Shown in pieces: positions 11,001-26,000 of a DNA stretch of 64,000 bases. Both the position numbers and the translations under genes were made by a program. A model generated the notes under the pieces. That model had not been told where the DNA came from and did not search any database. It was given only the letters and a program-made list of their open reading frames with translations. This stretch comes from Nectonema munidae (Eukaryota; Nematomorpha; Nectonematoida; Nectonematidae): contig JAUIRK010000109.1 in assembly GCA_030549495.1 (NCBI GenBank), forward strand, positions 79,501 to 143,500, given 5' to 3'. Each line of letters starts with the position of its first letter. The stretch's first letter is position 1.

Positions 11001-14000
11001 AAAAGTTTGCAAGACACCACCTACCCTTTATAACTGTATTGGTACTTAAAAAAACTGACACTTTTTTTGGATATACCACCCTTGTCACTATATTTATTTG
11101 TGGCTTTCATATTTAGCTTTGAGAAATTGAATATATGAATCTGTTTATTATGAAAAACATGTTGTAAAGTATTTTTTGTTTAAAATTTTATCTTTTATTT
11201 TTGCATCTACCACATATTGTGGAGGAACACTTTTTCCATGTAAACTTTTATAGTGCTCTTCTAAGCACAATGTCAAACAACACAGTTACACTTATTTTCA
11301 GGACATATTATAGGTTTATTGTATGTTGACTTTATGTTCATGTTTTACTGTATTTGGTACAATCTGACATGACAATTTTAAAAAAAATTTCTCTTCCCTT
11401 TTTTGAGCTGAATTCTACCTTTGTTGAACAATTTTCTGATTTGAGACCACAGAGTCCGCAAATAATTGTATCAAAGGTTTCCTTTCTTATATAATGCCCA
11501 GCAATATGCTCAATAAGTTTTTTATCATTAACATTTTTCATACAATTTTGCATTTTTTTCATTTCCATTCTTTATTTCTTCCTCTGCAAAAAGACTTTCT
11601 TTATATTCTTTAGTAAAAAAAAACTTGCTGCACCCAACAGGAGGGTCCAAGTCAATTGATGGGTGTACATTTTTGTAAGCACGAATTAAATTCCTCTTGG
11701 GAATTTTCAGTCCAATATATCTTTTCATTGACTATCTTTGTTTTCAGCTTTAATAAAAGTAAAGTAAAATTGCCTTTTTCTTTGTCGTATTCTACATAAT
11801 TTAAAGGTTTTTTTTTCAGAATCAAAAATTTGTTTAACTAAAAAAACATCAACTTTATCTTCGACTATAACACAGTCATTAATATAAAGGAGATTGTCCA
11901 AAATCTCTTCTGTGTTTGGATCCTTCAGTGTTTCTAAAGAGAGACCTGACTCTTTTCAACCTATCTTTGCTCAAAGGAGTTTTCCTGATTAAATTTTTTA
12001 GAAAGTTGATTTATAAATTTTGGTTCCATCTATATATACTGTTGGTTCGTGCTTCTCTTTATTACTTCTGACAGAGCTTAAACAGAAGTAAAATCTTTTT
12101 CATTCAGAGGAAACACCAGAGCACTATTTCGATTTTCTTCTAATAGAAAAGGATTTTCAGTTGAAAGTCTAACTCCAATTAAGCAGCCTTCTCGATATGG
12201 ACACCTTAACGTAACTCTCTTATTGACCAAACTGTCAACATCAGCTTCAGACAGGTAGCAAGCTTCATAGTAGCCTTTCTTCCAACAGCTTTTAATATTC
12301 ACATTTTCAAGCGTCAATAAATCAGCATTCCAAGAGTTAGGATTAGAATAATCTAAGCATAATCGTTTCATCGTTCTAGGTTTTTTACTCGTAAAACGAT
12401 CCTGTGAAAGTATTTGATCACAAACCGAAAGAGAAGAGCACGCATTAACGGCTTCTAGATGAGAATTGTAAACATTAAATCTCATTTGAGATTTCCAAAT
12501 AACGTTCTAAAGGATCAGTACCATTTAATAAAAAATAAAGAGGTTCTGTTGGTGTAAAAAATTTTGACTTGGGGCACAAAATATGGCGTCTGGAAAGGAT
12601 GCTTGTATATCATGATAAAGTGAGAAGGAATAAAAAGATTGGTTGTTGTGATACAAATAAGAGCAAGTAGAAGACAGAGAACTTTCGAAGTTGTTCTGAA
12701 ATATCAATATCTGTGTAAACTACCATGCTATAAGCCATCGATTATTTGGAAAACTGATATAGTTCTTTTGTATTTGGTTAATCGGAAATTTAAATTTCCT
12801 TCTTCGAATTTTTCTTTGATTGTCAACACGAATTCAGTCGCACAAGAGACATTTTGCTTATCAGATGGCATGGTCAAAGACCTAGCATCATTTTTGTTGT
12901 ATACTATTTATTAAAGGTAGGGTACTAAAATTTTTTTTCACATTGATGTATACCCACCCCCCCCCCCCCCTCCCGGGCTATTTTTTCCTAGCTTTGAACC
13001 CCCCCCCCCCCCCTGGTGCGCTTTATGCCTGATGTAGCCACGCTGGAACCCACTCCTATACTGCTCTTTTTAGTCCACGACTCCTCTTTCTTTATTGTTA
13101 TGTTGGGAGGAGACCCTGATAAGTTTCTTTGTCTGCCTTGCTGTGAGGCACGTGTTGGCTACATTTCTCTCCCTACTGCTCTTATCCAAGCAGTGGATTA
13201 AGCAAAAATAGACTTTTATGAACACTATTTCTTAATGTTACAATTAAGTTTTGAAAAAATTTGTTAAGAACGTTTTAATAAACAAAAGTTGTTCGAACCA
13301 TGAGATTCAAGAGGATTGCGTGTTGGAACAAAGTAATGCAGGAAGCACAAGTACTTTTTACTCAAGCAAAATAATTTTCAATCCTCTTCAACTGTGCATC
13401 GATTCTTTAGAAGAGGTACACCATTTTATTTTAGTAGTGTTTCTTTTTACATTTTAAAATACAATATTCTTCTATACCTTACTATGTATTTACATGTATC
13501 TTTTATTATTAGTGTTATTCTATTTTTAAATAGATACGTAAGCTAATACATTTTAAGCGAAATAGATCCTTTTAAGCCCCGTAATTGTTGCATACGATGC
13601 CCGATAAAAATAACTTGGTAAATAGGTAGAAAAACGCAACGTATAATCTTTTTCACAATGAAGTGGTCTCAGCCATGCGCCAATTATGCTAACTATGCAC
13701 GAGCAAAGCTTTTTTACACATTTATACATCAACAAATACAGATGCTAAATAACATATGAAGATTTAGTGTGTTGAAAAAATAAATATTTACTTGGTAAGA
13801 GCGTTCATTCATCTATAACAGGGGTCTCCAAACTTTTTAACCTTCTCACCCCTATATAGTTTATTCTTCTCGTCTACACCCAGACAAGTTTAATAAAAAC
13901 ATTAAACCATTCTTAACATTTTTAATGATGAGCAATAATATATCGAATGATATATAGAAATTTACCTATTGAAATGATGTCTAATGCGTAAAAACAATTT

Positions 14001-17000
14001 GAAAATTTAACATGAATTATATTGGATAAAAACTTCTTATGCGTTATTTGGCAGTTAATAATGAATACATTGAAAACAAAAATACATTGTTAACAAAAAA
14101 TAGCTAACAAAATATATGTTACCTTTGGATTAAAATAGTTGACATTAATAGTATCGATGTACTCTGTGAGTAGCAGCCAGACTTTTGATGTTCGATTGAA
14201 AATTGGTAAGCTTCTGTCGTCACGATGTTATGTTTCAGGCTGAGTCTGTTCCTTTGTTTTCTCAAAATTGTGTTCGCGTGGCTAAAGCTAACTACAACCG
14301 TAAAGGAAGGTGGGAACGCAAATAAGAAAGGTGCCTGCTTTACTTAGTAGCGATATTAATGTTGCTTCGCTAAAGTTTTTGCATTTAAACAACGCGTTAA
14401 CTTCGAAATCTTCACACATTACAACAACTTCATCTTCTAAGCCAGATTCATGACCATCATTCTCCGTTTTCATATCAAATGGAGTAACAAGCCAGGCATG
14501 AATATGCAAATTCTCCTAATCCTTGAAATGTGTTTGAGGTGTTTTTTGCGCAGTTTTAACTCTTCACATAGTGACGGGTTCCTTAAAAACTCTTGGGATG
14601 AGTCGTGCAACTCAACAAGCCTTTGAAAAATATCACCTCTTGACAACTACTTTACGCCAGTGTGCAAAAGAATTGGTTGAAAGTTACATCATTTGGTTCA
14701 CATAACTTTGCCAATATTTGGGAAATGAGAGGACGAGCTTTACTTTTGTTAATAACCCTGCTGCACACTTTTAGAGCCTTTTTTTGATGACAGATATATT
14801 TACAATATATTTACTTACTGGAAGTAAAAGGCCTACAAAAATTCTCAAATTCTATGTATATTTTCGGTGAAATGTTCATTCGTGCCAAAGGTAAGTTTAC
14901 CCAAATGTCCAATCGGCTAAATATCCGTCGATCAAATGTTTGTTGGCCAAATATCCGGTAACGGCTGGAAACAACCATAATGCATTTACCTTTACATACA
15001 ATATTTTTATATTCGGGTTATACACATTTAATAATAAATAAAAATGCTGATAATTTATCTCTTTTGATCTCGCCAGTTAGAACCTGTCTGTTTATTATTT
15101 AACATTTTTCTTCTCCCTAGAATATTCTAAATTAAATTAATATTTTAAGACCTTAAAAATTAAGAAACTTTGCGTACTCAAAATTTGATTATCCGAAGAA
15201 GCTTTTACTACTCTGTTTTTTCCATTTTCTCGTACATAAGAGAGTTAGTTATACATGCAAATGTTGTAAGTGTTTTCACACAAATTCGTGTAAAGCTGCA
15301 AAGGCGTTAAGGTAACGCTATGCCCAGGATAGCCAGCGTTTGATCATAGCTTGATGTAAAAAAAGAATATTATATTTCACATTTTAATAACAATATCTCC
15401 ATTTTTGACTTAGTGCTTAGAAAGTTTTGATTCTCCATAGCTTAACCGACCCCTAGATAACACTTATCGACACCAGGACGTCGATTTCACGTTGGAGACC
15501 CTTGATCTATGCTGATAACAAAATTAATTGATACGATGAGTAAACAGAAAGCATTCAGAGATGACTGGTGAGTCGCATAATAATAACAAAGGCAAAATAT
15601 TAAAATAGGTTGTTTTTGATGAATACGCTAAGATCCATTGGTACAAATTAGAAAAAGAGGATTTTGTAGTTTGCGCTCTCGCGAACCATGACCAAATATA
15701 GCCTCCTTTGAAAACCCCTTAATATCAGCACCATTATGTTTGAATGTTATTGGTCGGTTTTGACAGGTGGTCAACTTACAGAATTTCAAATCTATACACT
15801 TTTTTAATCAAACATGATGTATTATTTCAAAGGTATATTTTAAAATCCTCTTCCATATCCTACTAAAAAAAATTATTTACCTACTTATTTTAAATCTTGA
15901 CTAACTTTTTCATAAGAAAGCTCGTACTTAACCCTCATCCGTACAGCATACTACTTTTGTAGTTAATAAAACGTATAGCATTATTTTTTCACAATATAAA
16001 AACATCATAATGTTGAAGTTTATTGACGATGATACATGATTTTACGTGGCAAACTCACATACAAAGTTTAGTCTTGTGTGTGACTTCCTCTTTTTACATT
16101 TAACGTACAACATAACTACACTTTGTAGTATAGTCTCAAAAACAGGAAATTACTACTAACGAGCAATGTGTCTGCTTTATAATCGGTTACTTTTTATTTT
16201 ATTATAGATTAGTATCACGTCCAAAGTCTGCTAATTCATTGTGACCGACAACTACATTTTTCCCGCATTTTGTTAACAGTTTGGACCTTTTTAATAAAGT
16301 TTTCTCAAAATGAAAAAGTCAGAAAGATCGTCTTTCCACTTACCTCGTGCGCTGATTTCTCTCTGTGATAATGAAAATGACATGTAAAGAGACGATGAGA
16401 GGGTGTGTGAAGAATGTAGTCAATCTTATGAATCTTCAACAAACGGGCTCGAAGTGGAATCGAACGAAGGTGACCTAGACATAATTTTCAGGTGTAGATG
16501 AAAACGAACCTAACTCAATTCGTTATCTGAACTATGATTTCGGAGATAAAGAAGAATGCATTTATTGTAAATAACATATAGTACTCAAAAAGACATTGTT
16601 TGATTCGTCTCTATCAAGAAATATTTTGCTTCAGAAGCCAAGACCATTATGTAATCCAAAAAGCGAGGCTGAATCTTTCCTTCTTTTCTACAATGAAGAT
16701 ATGTTCCTTCATATTGCAAGATATATCAATAGAAAGGTTTCTGATGAGATCAGAACTTATTTGGAGAAAAATAAGAAAAAAAACCTATCCAACGTTCATG
16801 AAACAATTTTCTCTTGAAGAAATGAGAGCTTGTTATGGAATTATCATCAGAGCAGCTTCTGACAGATAACATGTCTTGTCTGAATTCTTTATGGTCTCCA
16901 AACAACTCAAAACATTTTTGCAACTATCGGTTTTCAAAGATTTAAATTTTTTCTACATTGTCTTCGATTTGATCATTTTCGTGACAGAAAATCAAGGAAA

Positions 17001-20000
17001 AAGTTAGAGAAACTCGCTGCCATTAGAGATATATGGACAATGTTTCAAAAAAGTATTGGCTTTTATAGTACCTGAAAATGTACTTACTGTTGACGGAGAG
17101 TTATACGGGTACAGAGGTAAGATACCAGGAAGATGTTTTATACCTTAAAAGCGAGAAAATATGGAGTGAAAATTGTTTGGTGTTGCGAAGCTAAAAGTGG
17201 TTTTGCTCTGACAGGTTACATTTATTCAGGCAAAGATATCAAATAATATAAAAACACAAAAAGAGCTTCTACTACAGTTTTGCAACTGGTGAGCCATTTG
17301 AAAATACTGGTAGAGACATCGTCACTGATAGCTATTTTATTTCCCTACAGCTCTTGAAGAAAAACTTGACCTTATTTGGAAGAATAAATAAAACAAGAAA
17401 AGAAGTTCCTGCTTCTTTAAAATCAGCTAACGGTAAAAAATTACACACTACTGTAGCCCTTTATAATCGCCAAAATAAAATTTCCTTGTGTTCCTAAAAA
17501 GAACAAGAATGTGCTAATGTTATCTTCTTCCCGTCTTGTTATGGAAGAATCGGAAAGACGAGATAAAAAACCTAAGATAAAAATGGAATATAATCAAGGT
17601 GATGGGGTTGATTTGCTTGATTCAATAATTGAAGAGTTTTAATGTCGACGAAAAACTAATAGATGGCCCGTACTTATAAATTATAACTTTATTGACGTTG
17701 CATGGAGCAATGCTTTTATTTTGATGAAAAAAATGGCTGCCCTCAAAATTGAAGAAATTTTCTAAAAAATTTATCTTTTCAACTCGCTTTTGATTTTTCA
17801 TCAAAGAGGATTCAAAAACAAAGTTTGAGAAAAGGAAGAAGCAGGACTCATGGTAAAAAAAGTGTAATATAAAAATCATTTATTTAAAAAATCGGTAATA
17901 AACGATACCTTCTTTTCAGATTTGAATTGAAGCGCTTTAGCTTCGAGCTTATCTTCAACTGAAGATAGAAGTTGATATTCCTCACTTAAATTTTAACGTC
18001 ACTTAACTTAACTTTTTTGGTGAGTCCAAAACACTGAGAAAAATTTTTTAGTATTGGCCAGAGTTATTGTAATTCGTATTAGCTATTTTTATTTCGTCAG
18101 TGAAGGAAGTTCCTGCTTTCTGGACATAGTGTACAAAACTCAAACTTTAGAGAAATATCTATAAGAGAGAGTGATATTACGGTAGATGAAATTATCCATA
18201 AAAAGAGTGTGGATATCAGAATTAATGTCAATATGGACAAATCACTTAATGTGCTAAAAAGACTGGTTTTATAAAGCGCTAAATTGTATGGCATTTAAGC
18301 TTTAACTTTGAAGGGGAATAATAAGAGTGCGAAATAAAGAGAAGTGAATTCTAAACCGCCTCTTTCCTCAAATCCAAATATGGCGTGTGATACATCAAGA
18401 TGGTGCAAATTTTATACCGAAATTGAATATGAAATCCATTTTTGATAAATGTTAGTTTTTAAAAATAGTTTTTCTGCGTCTCATTCAATACAAATTTTGA
18501 GATTGAATATTTATTAAAACTATATTTCATATAAAGTTAAAATTACAAGACAACTTTTCATTGTAGTTATGAAACTTTGGATTCATAATGGGTTATTTAT
18601 ATTCTATTCATAATTGAGGCTAGCCACTCTTAACTGTTTTTTAACCTTTATTTTCTCTTTTTAAGTCAAATGATGACGTGTAAAAACGTTGGAAGTTGTA
18701 CTACGTTATGATACATATATGTATATTAACACGTAACCTTAACAAGGTTAAAATTTAGAAGGCATTTCCTTTTATTGTATTTATTTTTTTATCAGTAATA
18801 AATCTTTGAACTGTTCCAATTTTGTTTATTTTGAAGAAATGATATAAAATTAAAGGAGTCATTTTGTATTGGATAATTTATAACTATTTTGTTTCTTAAT
18901 GTATATAATGAATATTTTTCAAGCGTTTTGAAAATGTAAGAAAATAATTTTATAAATGAAATTCCATATGTGCCTCCTCATTCTTACATTAAATTGCGAA
19001 AAATTGCCTAATTAGAGGTTTCTTAACCTGAATAGGAGGCACATATTTTTTGCACATATAGAATTTCATTTATAAAAATATTTTCTTACATTTTCAAAAC
19101 ACTTGAAAAATATTCATTATATACATTAACCCTCAAGCGTTTTTTAGTGCACAAAATGTACACATTAAAATTTTTAAAAGCTGGAAAATTTTTTTTATGA
19201 ATGTTAGAACTACTAAAACTCTCTGAGACCCTCATGCACGTCTAGGAGTTTTATGCAGATGAATAATTTCAAAAAAATAAGATTCATCCTTGTTTTAAAA
19301 AATTTAACTTCACTGATAAAATCGTGTACAAATTGTACACGTAGTGGACTTCTTTTATTGATCATCCCTATGGTATTTTTCAATCGCTATGTTAAAAATA
19401 TGCTTTATCATAAATAATGATAAATTTCATTATGAGTTATTCAATCATAAATGTTAAACATATGCAGCATAATTCAGTATCAAACTTCAACATCCCTTCA
19501 AGTCTTCTTTAAATTGTCATTTTCTTTTTGATAACACATTCCCTTCACTGATATGTAGAAAAAAAGAATTTCGTTTAAAATGCTTGTGCTTTTTTTTAAC
19601 TTTGTCAAAAGAGGATGATGATGTTCTTTTCGAGTTGGAAAGTCAAGGGTCGAACCAAGAGGAAAATGATGCTTTGAGACTTATTGAAGGTTCTAAAAAA
19701 ATTTTGAAGATGAAGAAGAAAATATAGACGCATTTGTTTAAAGTTCTAATGATTCAAGTATCGATGATTCTGATGAATGTAATTATGAGCTATAACGCTA
19801 ATTTTGAAGAAGAAGAAAAATATATAGATGAAAGTATAAAATGGAGTTGCAATGCATTATCACCAGCTTGCGAAATATTCTTACTCAACCATCTAAAATG
19901 TTGTCTTCAACGATTACTGAAAAAGATACTTTCAAGTTTTTTACAACGATGAAATGTTTGTTCATATCTTGCATTTCACCAATCGTATAGTAAGCGATCT

Positions 20001-23000
20001 TCCCTATCAGTTCATGAAAACTTCCAATGAAAAAAATTCCTTTATATATGTCAAATTTTGATCAAGTTTGAAGTTGAGGCTTGATCTGCTATAATAATTA
20101 GAGCTGATGTTGATAGAGATAATATGAGTATTGAGTAATCTACAAGAGCTAGTGAAAGATAGTTGCCGCTTTTACCGTGCTACGATGAACTTGGTTCGTT
20201 TTAAATTTTTCCTCCGCTGTTTGAGATTTAATAACTTCAGAAATAGAAAACAAAGAATTGAATTAGATAAATTAACCGCAATAAGAGAGATCTGGTCTAT
20301 ATTTCAAGCAAAAGCATGCCATTTTTATCTTCCAGAAAACTTAATCACAGTTGAGCAGCTTGTCGGTTACAGGAACAAAATTCCTGGAAAAACATACATG
20401 TCAAGCAAGCCTCGTAAATATGGCATCAAGATTTTTTGGGCATGTGAATCTACCGGTTATGTTCTAAATGCTATCTATTTTTAAAATAATTTGAAAAAAA
20501 GGTTCTTCAAGTGTTGTTTTGAAATTTTTTTAATCTTTTTCAAAAGTGGTCGAGATAGTCCGTTATTTCACTTCGTATGGTCTTGCTTTGCGTTTACTCA
20601 AAGAAAACTTGACCTTATTGGTAGCTGTGAACAAAACAAGAAAAGAGATTCCTGACATCTTAAAAAGAACATTTTCTTTATTTACCACTACGTCAGTCTA
20701 TGATCATAAAAACTGTATTTAACTTCTTTGTTATGTACCCAGAAAAAATAGAAAGGTTCTTCAAGTTCCATATCATTTTAATGTTGATATCTAACCGTGT
20801 TGACAAAAACCCAACATTATATTGGAATATAATAAAAATAAAGGAGTAGACTTGATGGATTCAATATCAAAAGAAAGACTGTAAGATGGCGTATGTTGAT
20901 AAATCACATTATAATAGACATTTCTTGGCATAACGCTTTTATTTTGATGTCAAAAAATGGATATACCTTGAATAGAAAACAATTTTTATGCAAATGATCA
21001 TTTCAACTTGCCAGAAATTACGCTGTCAAAAGATACAAAAAGCCAAATTATACTGTCCTGTCTGGAAAATTAGTAAGTTTTTTAACTTTTTCCCATACTC
21101 CAAATAATAATAATATTTCAAGAAGACCAAGACGAAGTTTTGAATGTAAAAAATGGAGCAGGTCTGCACGTGATACTTGAGTGCTCCGATATGTCCCTCT
21201 CATCGCAAGAAAGAGTTTTGTCTCTGCTGTTCAGAATAATCTTTCCCATTTATTTTTGATAATAAATTACTTTTAAACGTGTCATCATCAATTTAATTAA
21301 TTAAATTTTCCTTCGTTTTTTTAAAAATACATTTGTTGCTGGCTTAAAATACTCCTAAAATGCATGTGTTACTAATTATCCAATGCAAGTGCATAATCCT
21401 CCTAAATTCTAACCTTGATAAGATTATATGTTAATATATACATATGAAGTTTATTTTCATTTGGTGCATGTTAATTTATGAATTCATTCTTATTAGCTTA
21501 TCAATTACCTACTTATTTTATTAACAAATCTTTACTACCTTTTTAATAACTAACTTCTCTATATTATAGGAAGCTGTACGTAAAAGACTTAAACCGGTTC
21601 TGCAATTTGAAAACTTAAGTGTTCGGCAATTTTGGCACTGTGGATTTTAGTTTTCGAGGAGTTTGGAAGTGGGGATTTTGATTAGGAACCGATGTGAGTA
21701 TCTTTTGGAAGACTTAATGAAAAAATACATCCAAGTTTGAATGGACTAAATTGTTAAATGAATAAAATGCCCTTACCAATCCATCTTAAAAAATTTGATC
21801 ACTTACATTAAGTCCCTTTTGTTTTAAAGAGTTTACAATTTATTTAATCATAACCTCGCATATTTGGTAAGCTCCATCCCTTTAATAATTTTTTAATCTT
21901 CTCCTTAGCTCTGATTAGTATTATTATATTAGGAAGCGGCCATGAATAATCAGAATGGCTAGAAAAAAGATTATAACTTATTTTTTGATTGTCCTCTGAT
22001 GTTTTCAAAAAAGAAATATAGAATAGCATTTGAATTGATTTTTAGACAAGGTGTTGTATTCGAATAACATGATACAAAGATAGAGCAAGCAACTGTAATT
22101 ATTACAATTTTCACTGAAATTTAACCGAATTTAGTGCATGAAAATGTTTTGAAATAAAATAAATGAGGCATATATTATTGTTAAGATTATGATACGTGTG
22201 CTATGTTTCAAAAAATGAAGACATTTTTTATAGAATAGCATTTCACTTGATATTTATAGAATGTCATGTTTTCCATTATAGGGCACAAAAGGAAAGAAGC
22301 CCTTTATTCAAAAAACTATGACCGTAAATGTTATTGTTACAATTTTTCACGGAACACAGCTAACTTTAAATGAGTCTTGTGTGTTCAAATGCAATGATGA
22401 TATAAAAATGGAGTCGGCATACATTATTAGGAACTTTAAACGAAGATTTGATATATTAATGATGTTCATAAAAAATATAAATTTTAAATATCATTTTGTG
22501 TATGAACCTTTTTACATATTTTAAATTTATATATCAACTTTTAATGAATAAAATGGAATAATTCTATTTTTCAGTAAAAAATTGTATGAAGTAAAAATAG
22601 AAGAATAAAAATCTAAAGAAACTGGAAATCCTTAAGTTTATATCACCTGTTCAAAATATCTCGCCTTTCAACTAGTTGCCAAATGCTTCCTATTATATGC
22701 TGATTGAGGTCATATGAATCTAAATTTAAGTTAGTACCTCTCTCTAAATGTTGCTATATAACACTAGCATGGAGTACACGTAGGTGTTATCATAGGCCTT
22801 GTATCTATTCGCATGAATATCTTAGTTTGAATGGTGGTGTATGCGCAATACTGGAGAGGAGGGTTATCTACACTACGTGGCCTAATCCCCCACCCGTTCC
22901 ATTGTTTTAGTCAGAACAAAGTGTGTACAGCTCTTTTTTCAATTCTTTTAGTTTGCATACTAAATCGGTAAAAATGGAGAGTCTGTTTTTGAATTTAGAA

Positions 23001-26000
23001 ATTGGGGGTATTAAGTTCGTGTGACTCTAAAAGAATTGTTTAAATCAACCGCGATAATTTTTATACACTTGATTCCAGAATAAACGTCGCATGTCTTCCT
23101 TATATTCTGCCCCGCAAAAATTTCCTCCAAATTACAAGAGCTTTTTGCTGAGAAAAACCCAAGGTCTTTTGCTTTCCTCTGTCACTTGTGATGGGAAGAG
23201 AGACGTTAAAGCAAATACCAAGAAAATGCCACTTACTCGCAGAATGAGCGATACGAGCATTCTTCCTCCTTCTCTTCTTCAACTTCATAAGGAACAAGAG
23301 AACGAGCGTGCAAATCTCTTTATTCAGCAAAGGATTGAAAAGGTGCTGTGATCATTATATTTTGCTTTGCTTTCTTTCATTTATCATTCTTCTTTAGGAA
23401 CGTTTGGAGGTGAATGCAGAAGAAGAACTCGTTAGAATTTATGCCAGAGCGGGAAAGGCAGAAACAAACCATTCTGGCTATGCTCTTAGCTTTGTGAATC
23501 TTTATTCTTGTCAATTTTGGAACAGCCCTCCTTTTTCTCAGCATGTATAAAATTATTATGTTTACTACTTCTTTTTCACTATCTCCCCTTTGCACCCAAA
23601 TATCTCTGTAATCCTTTAGCTCTACTATCTAGGGCAGTGCTTCCCATACTATTAGTTAAAATATTTATACTCATACCAAATTAATTTATATAAGTATGCA
23701 ATATTACTAATATTTTGCATTCAAAGCCAATGAAATGCAATTTATCGTATCCTGGTAGCTTGCAAATCCTGTAAACGAAAGCAGATTTGAGATATAATTT
23801 TTTTTTAATCTTGAAAACTCGCCTGTCACATTTTTTGATATCTTAGAAAACGTCAAGAGGTTGGACATGAAAACAATTTCTTATAATTTTTAGTCACCAT
23901 CTACCAACCACAGAAGAATAAAGACATGACACCTTATTGACAGCAAGGGCCAAAAAGCTATCACAGTATCTTTTACAGGGGCCATATATGTAAATTTGTG
24001 TGTAAAAAAACAAGAACTCAATGAACTATGTGATTATGTTCTTAAACTTAAAATATATATTTTTGTGATTTTTAAGTTTGAACATAGTTTTCTTTCTGAA
24101 GTTCTGATTCCCACAGTTGAAGTTTTCTTGCAAAATCCGCAATAAGACCAAACATCTCAAATAGAAGTTTATTTTTTCCTTGAAGATCAAGATTCAAATT
24201 GTTCAAGTGGGTTGTCATGTCCACTAAAAAGCCAATTTAGCAATTGATACCGAATCTTTAAAATTAAAATGTTCTTGGACTCTCATTTTCACAAACAACT
24301 CAATTCTTTTTGGAATCTCTTCGCTCAATACACTATTTCCAGCATTTTTCCACAGCTAAGTCAACGAACATTTGTAAAAAATGTAATATACTCTGCTTCA
24401 ATGTCTTTTAAAAATTTTGAAAGTTTTTTACCACGACTCCCATAATGCCCTTAAAATTCAATGACTTTGCAAATAATGTATCCTGATGGATAATGCATTG
24501 GATCTTGATTAGTTTGTGATCAATACCGATGTGATCTCGAAGCAATGAAATAAAACCTTTCTTTTTTTTTTTAAAGTTTTGTTAAATCAAGATTCATTTC
24601 GGTACTTCTCCAAAAGCATTGTTCGAATCGCAGTATTCCTTAGCCCGGAAATAAGGACGTCTCTTATAAAAAGATCTTTATGCGCGTCGGCGGTAACAGC
24701 TTTGAAGTTACAATTTATGGACAAAACTTTTAAGGACTGAAAAAAAGAATCGATAGTTCCATCAGGTTGTTGAACGCGTGTTGAGAGGAGATGTCTTGCG
24801 TGCTCTTCCTTCGGTGACTTGACATATGTGCTTTCTAACTGTTCAATAGCTAATTCATAACTGGTGGCGTTTTGAATGGTCTCTGCAACATCAGCACCCA
24901 GATGTAAAAACAAGAGTTCCAGCTTGTCCGGGTTGAGTTCCTTTAAGCAATCGAGATAGTAGGTAAATCCCGTGAACCAATGCTTTCACTTTGTTCGTCA
25001 TCGGTTGAAACGTTCCTTTTGGGTTTGATAATTTTGTCCATAGTTTTTTTTGTTGAATAAAATTGTGGTGAATAAGGAAGATGACTGAAAGGCTGGAGTT
25101 TTTATTCAACAAAATGGATAACAAAAGGTGATGTAACAAGAAAAAGCGGTTGTTTATATATAATGAAATATGAATAAGTGTATGGACAATTTGTAACATA
25201 GTGACAACATTCAAATAAGAAAGCAAACAAGTTTTAATAGAAAGAGATAGGGTGTAAAGTACATTCAAATAGAATATTTAAAATGAGTGTTATATTCAAA
25301 TGTAAAAAGAGAAATGAGTTGTACTCTGTTAAATTTGAATATTACATGCACATCGTTGCATACTTTTTAACAGTGTACTCTCACTTATTTTTTGTATTCT
25401 AATTCTTGTGTGTGGACTTTCACAATTTTCGTGAGTTTTGCTTCCTAGCTCTTTATTATATGCACAATGTATTTATCTCTATAAAATAAATCTTTATTTC
25501 ATCATACTTCTTTATATTTTTTATATTAAAATTTTATGACTGTTTTTTCTATATCAATCTCAATGGCGCGCCCCACAGTTTCAGTTATTTCATAGGTGCG
25601 CACTAGGGTAAAAAAGTTTGAGAAGCACTACCCTAGAATGAAGAAATCGTCTAGGTATAATATGATTTTGATGCGACATTTTGGAATCCCTCTAGGAACG
25701 TGCCCTTGAGTGCCGTTAATGTTTTTAGGAGGTTGCCCAAAAAGAAATTGGTTCTCATGGGGTGTCTTGTAAAAGCCGGGGCCTCCTTCTTTTTAGTGGG
25801 AGGAAGCCTTTGTCATGGGTTAGCCATCTTTAGGCAAGTTATTTAGTCCATTTGAAGCTTGTCTATATTTCCTTTAACTGTTATACCGTGGTGAGCCTAA
25901 TTCTTTTTCTGGCAAAAATTTTCTTACTGATGGAGAAGTTAGCTTTAGCCTTAAGCAAGATCTGAGCGTTCTGCTATTTGATATATGTCTCAAGACGCCC

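Larger units (their letters stand above)
10934..13015 (-). mobile_element. unclassified DNA element with G-rich inverted ends
   Basis: The left end is CAGGGG followed by a long G run and TTCAATATGGGAAAATACAG. The right end, inverted, is CAGGGG, a G run and TTCAAAGCTAGGAAAAAATAG. Both continue into AGGCCC/AGCCCG. The flanks GTGCACT (10,927) and GTGCGCT (13,016) match at 6 of 7 positions, suggesting a 7-8-bp duplication. Minus-strand coding remains cover about 11,340-12,570. The ends and duplication fit a cut-and-paste transposon, but the protein is not one I can assign to a superfamily. Confidence 0.6.

Noticed and set aside
13819-15512. Tandem-looking GGCCAAATATCCG motifs near 14,900
   Set aside because: Only two or three loose copies inside a decayed hAT; no array or independent element could be defined.
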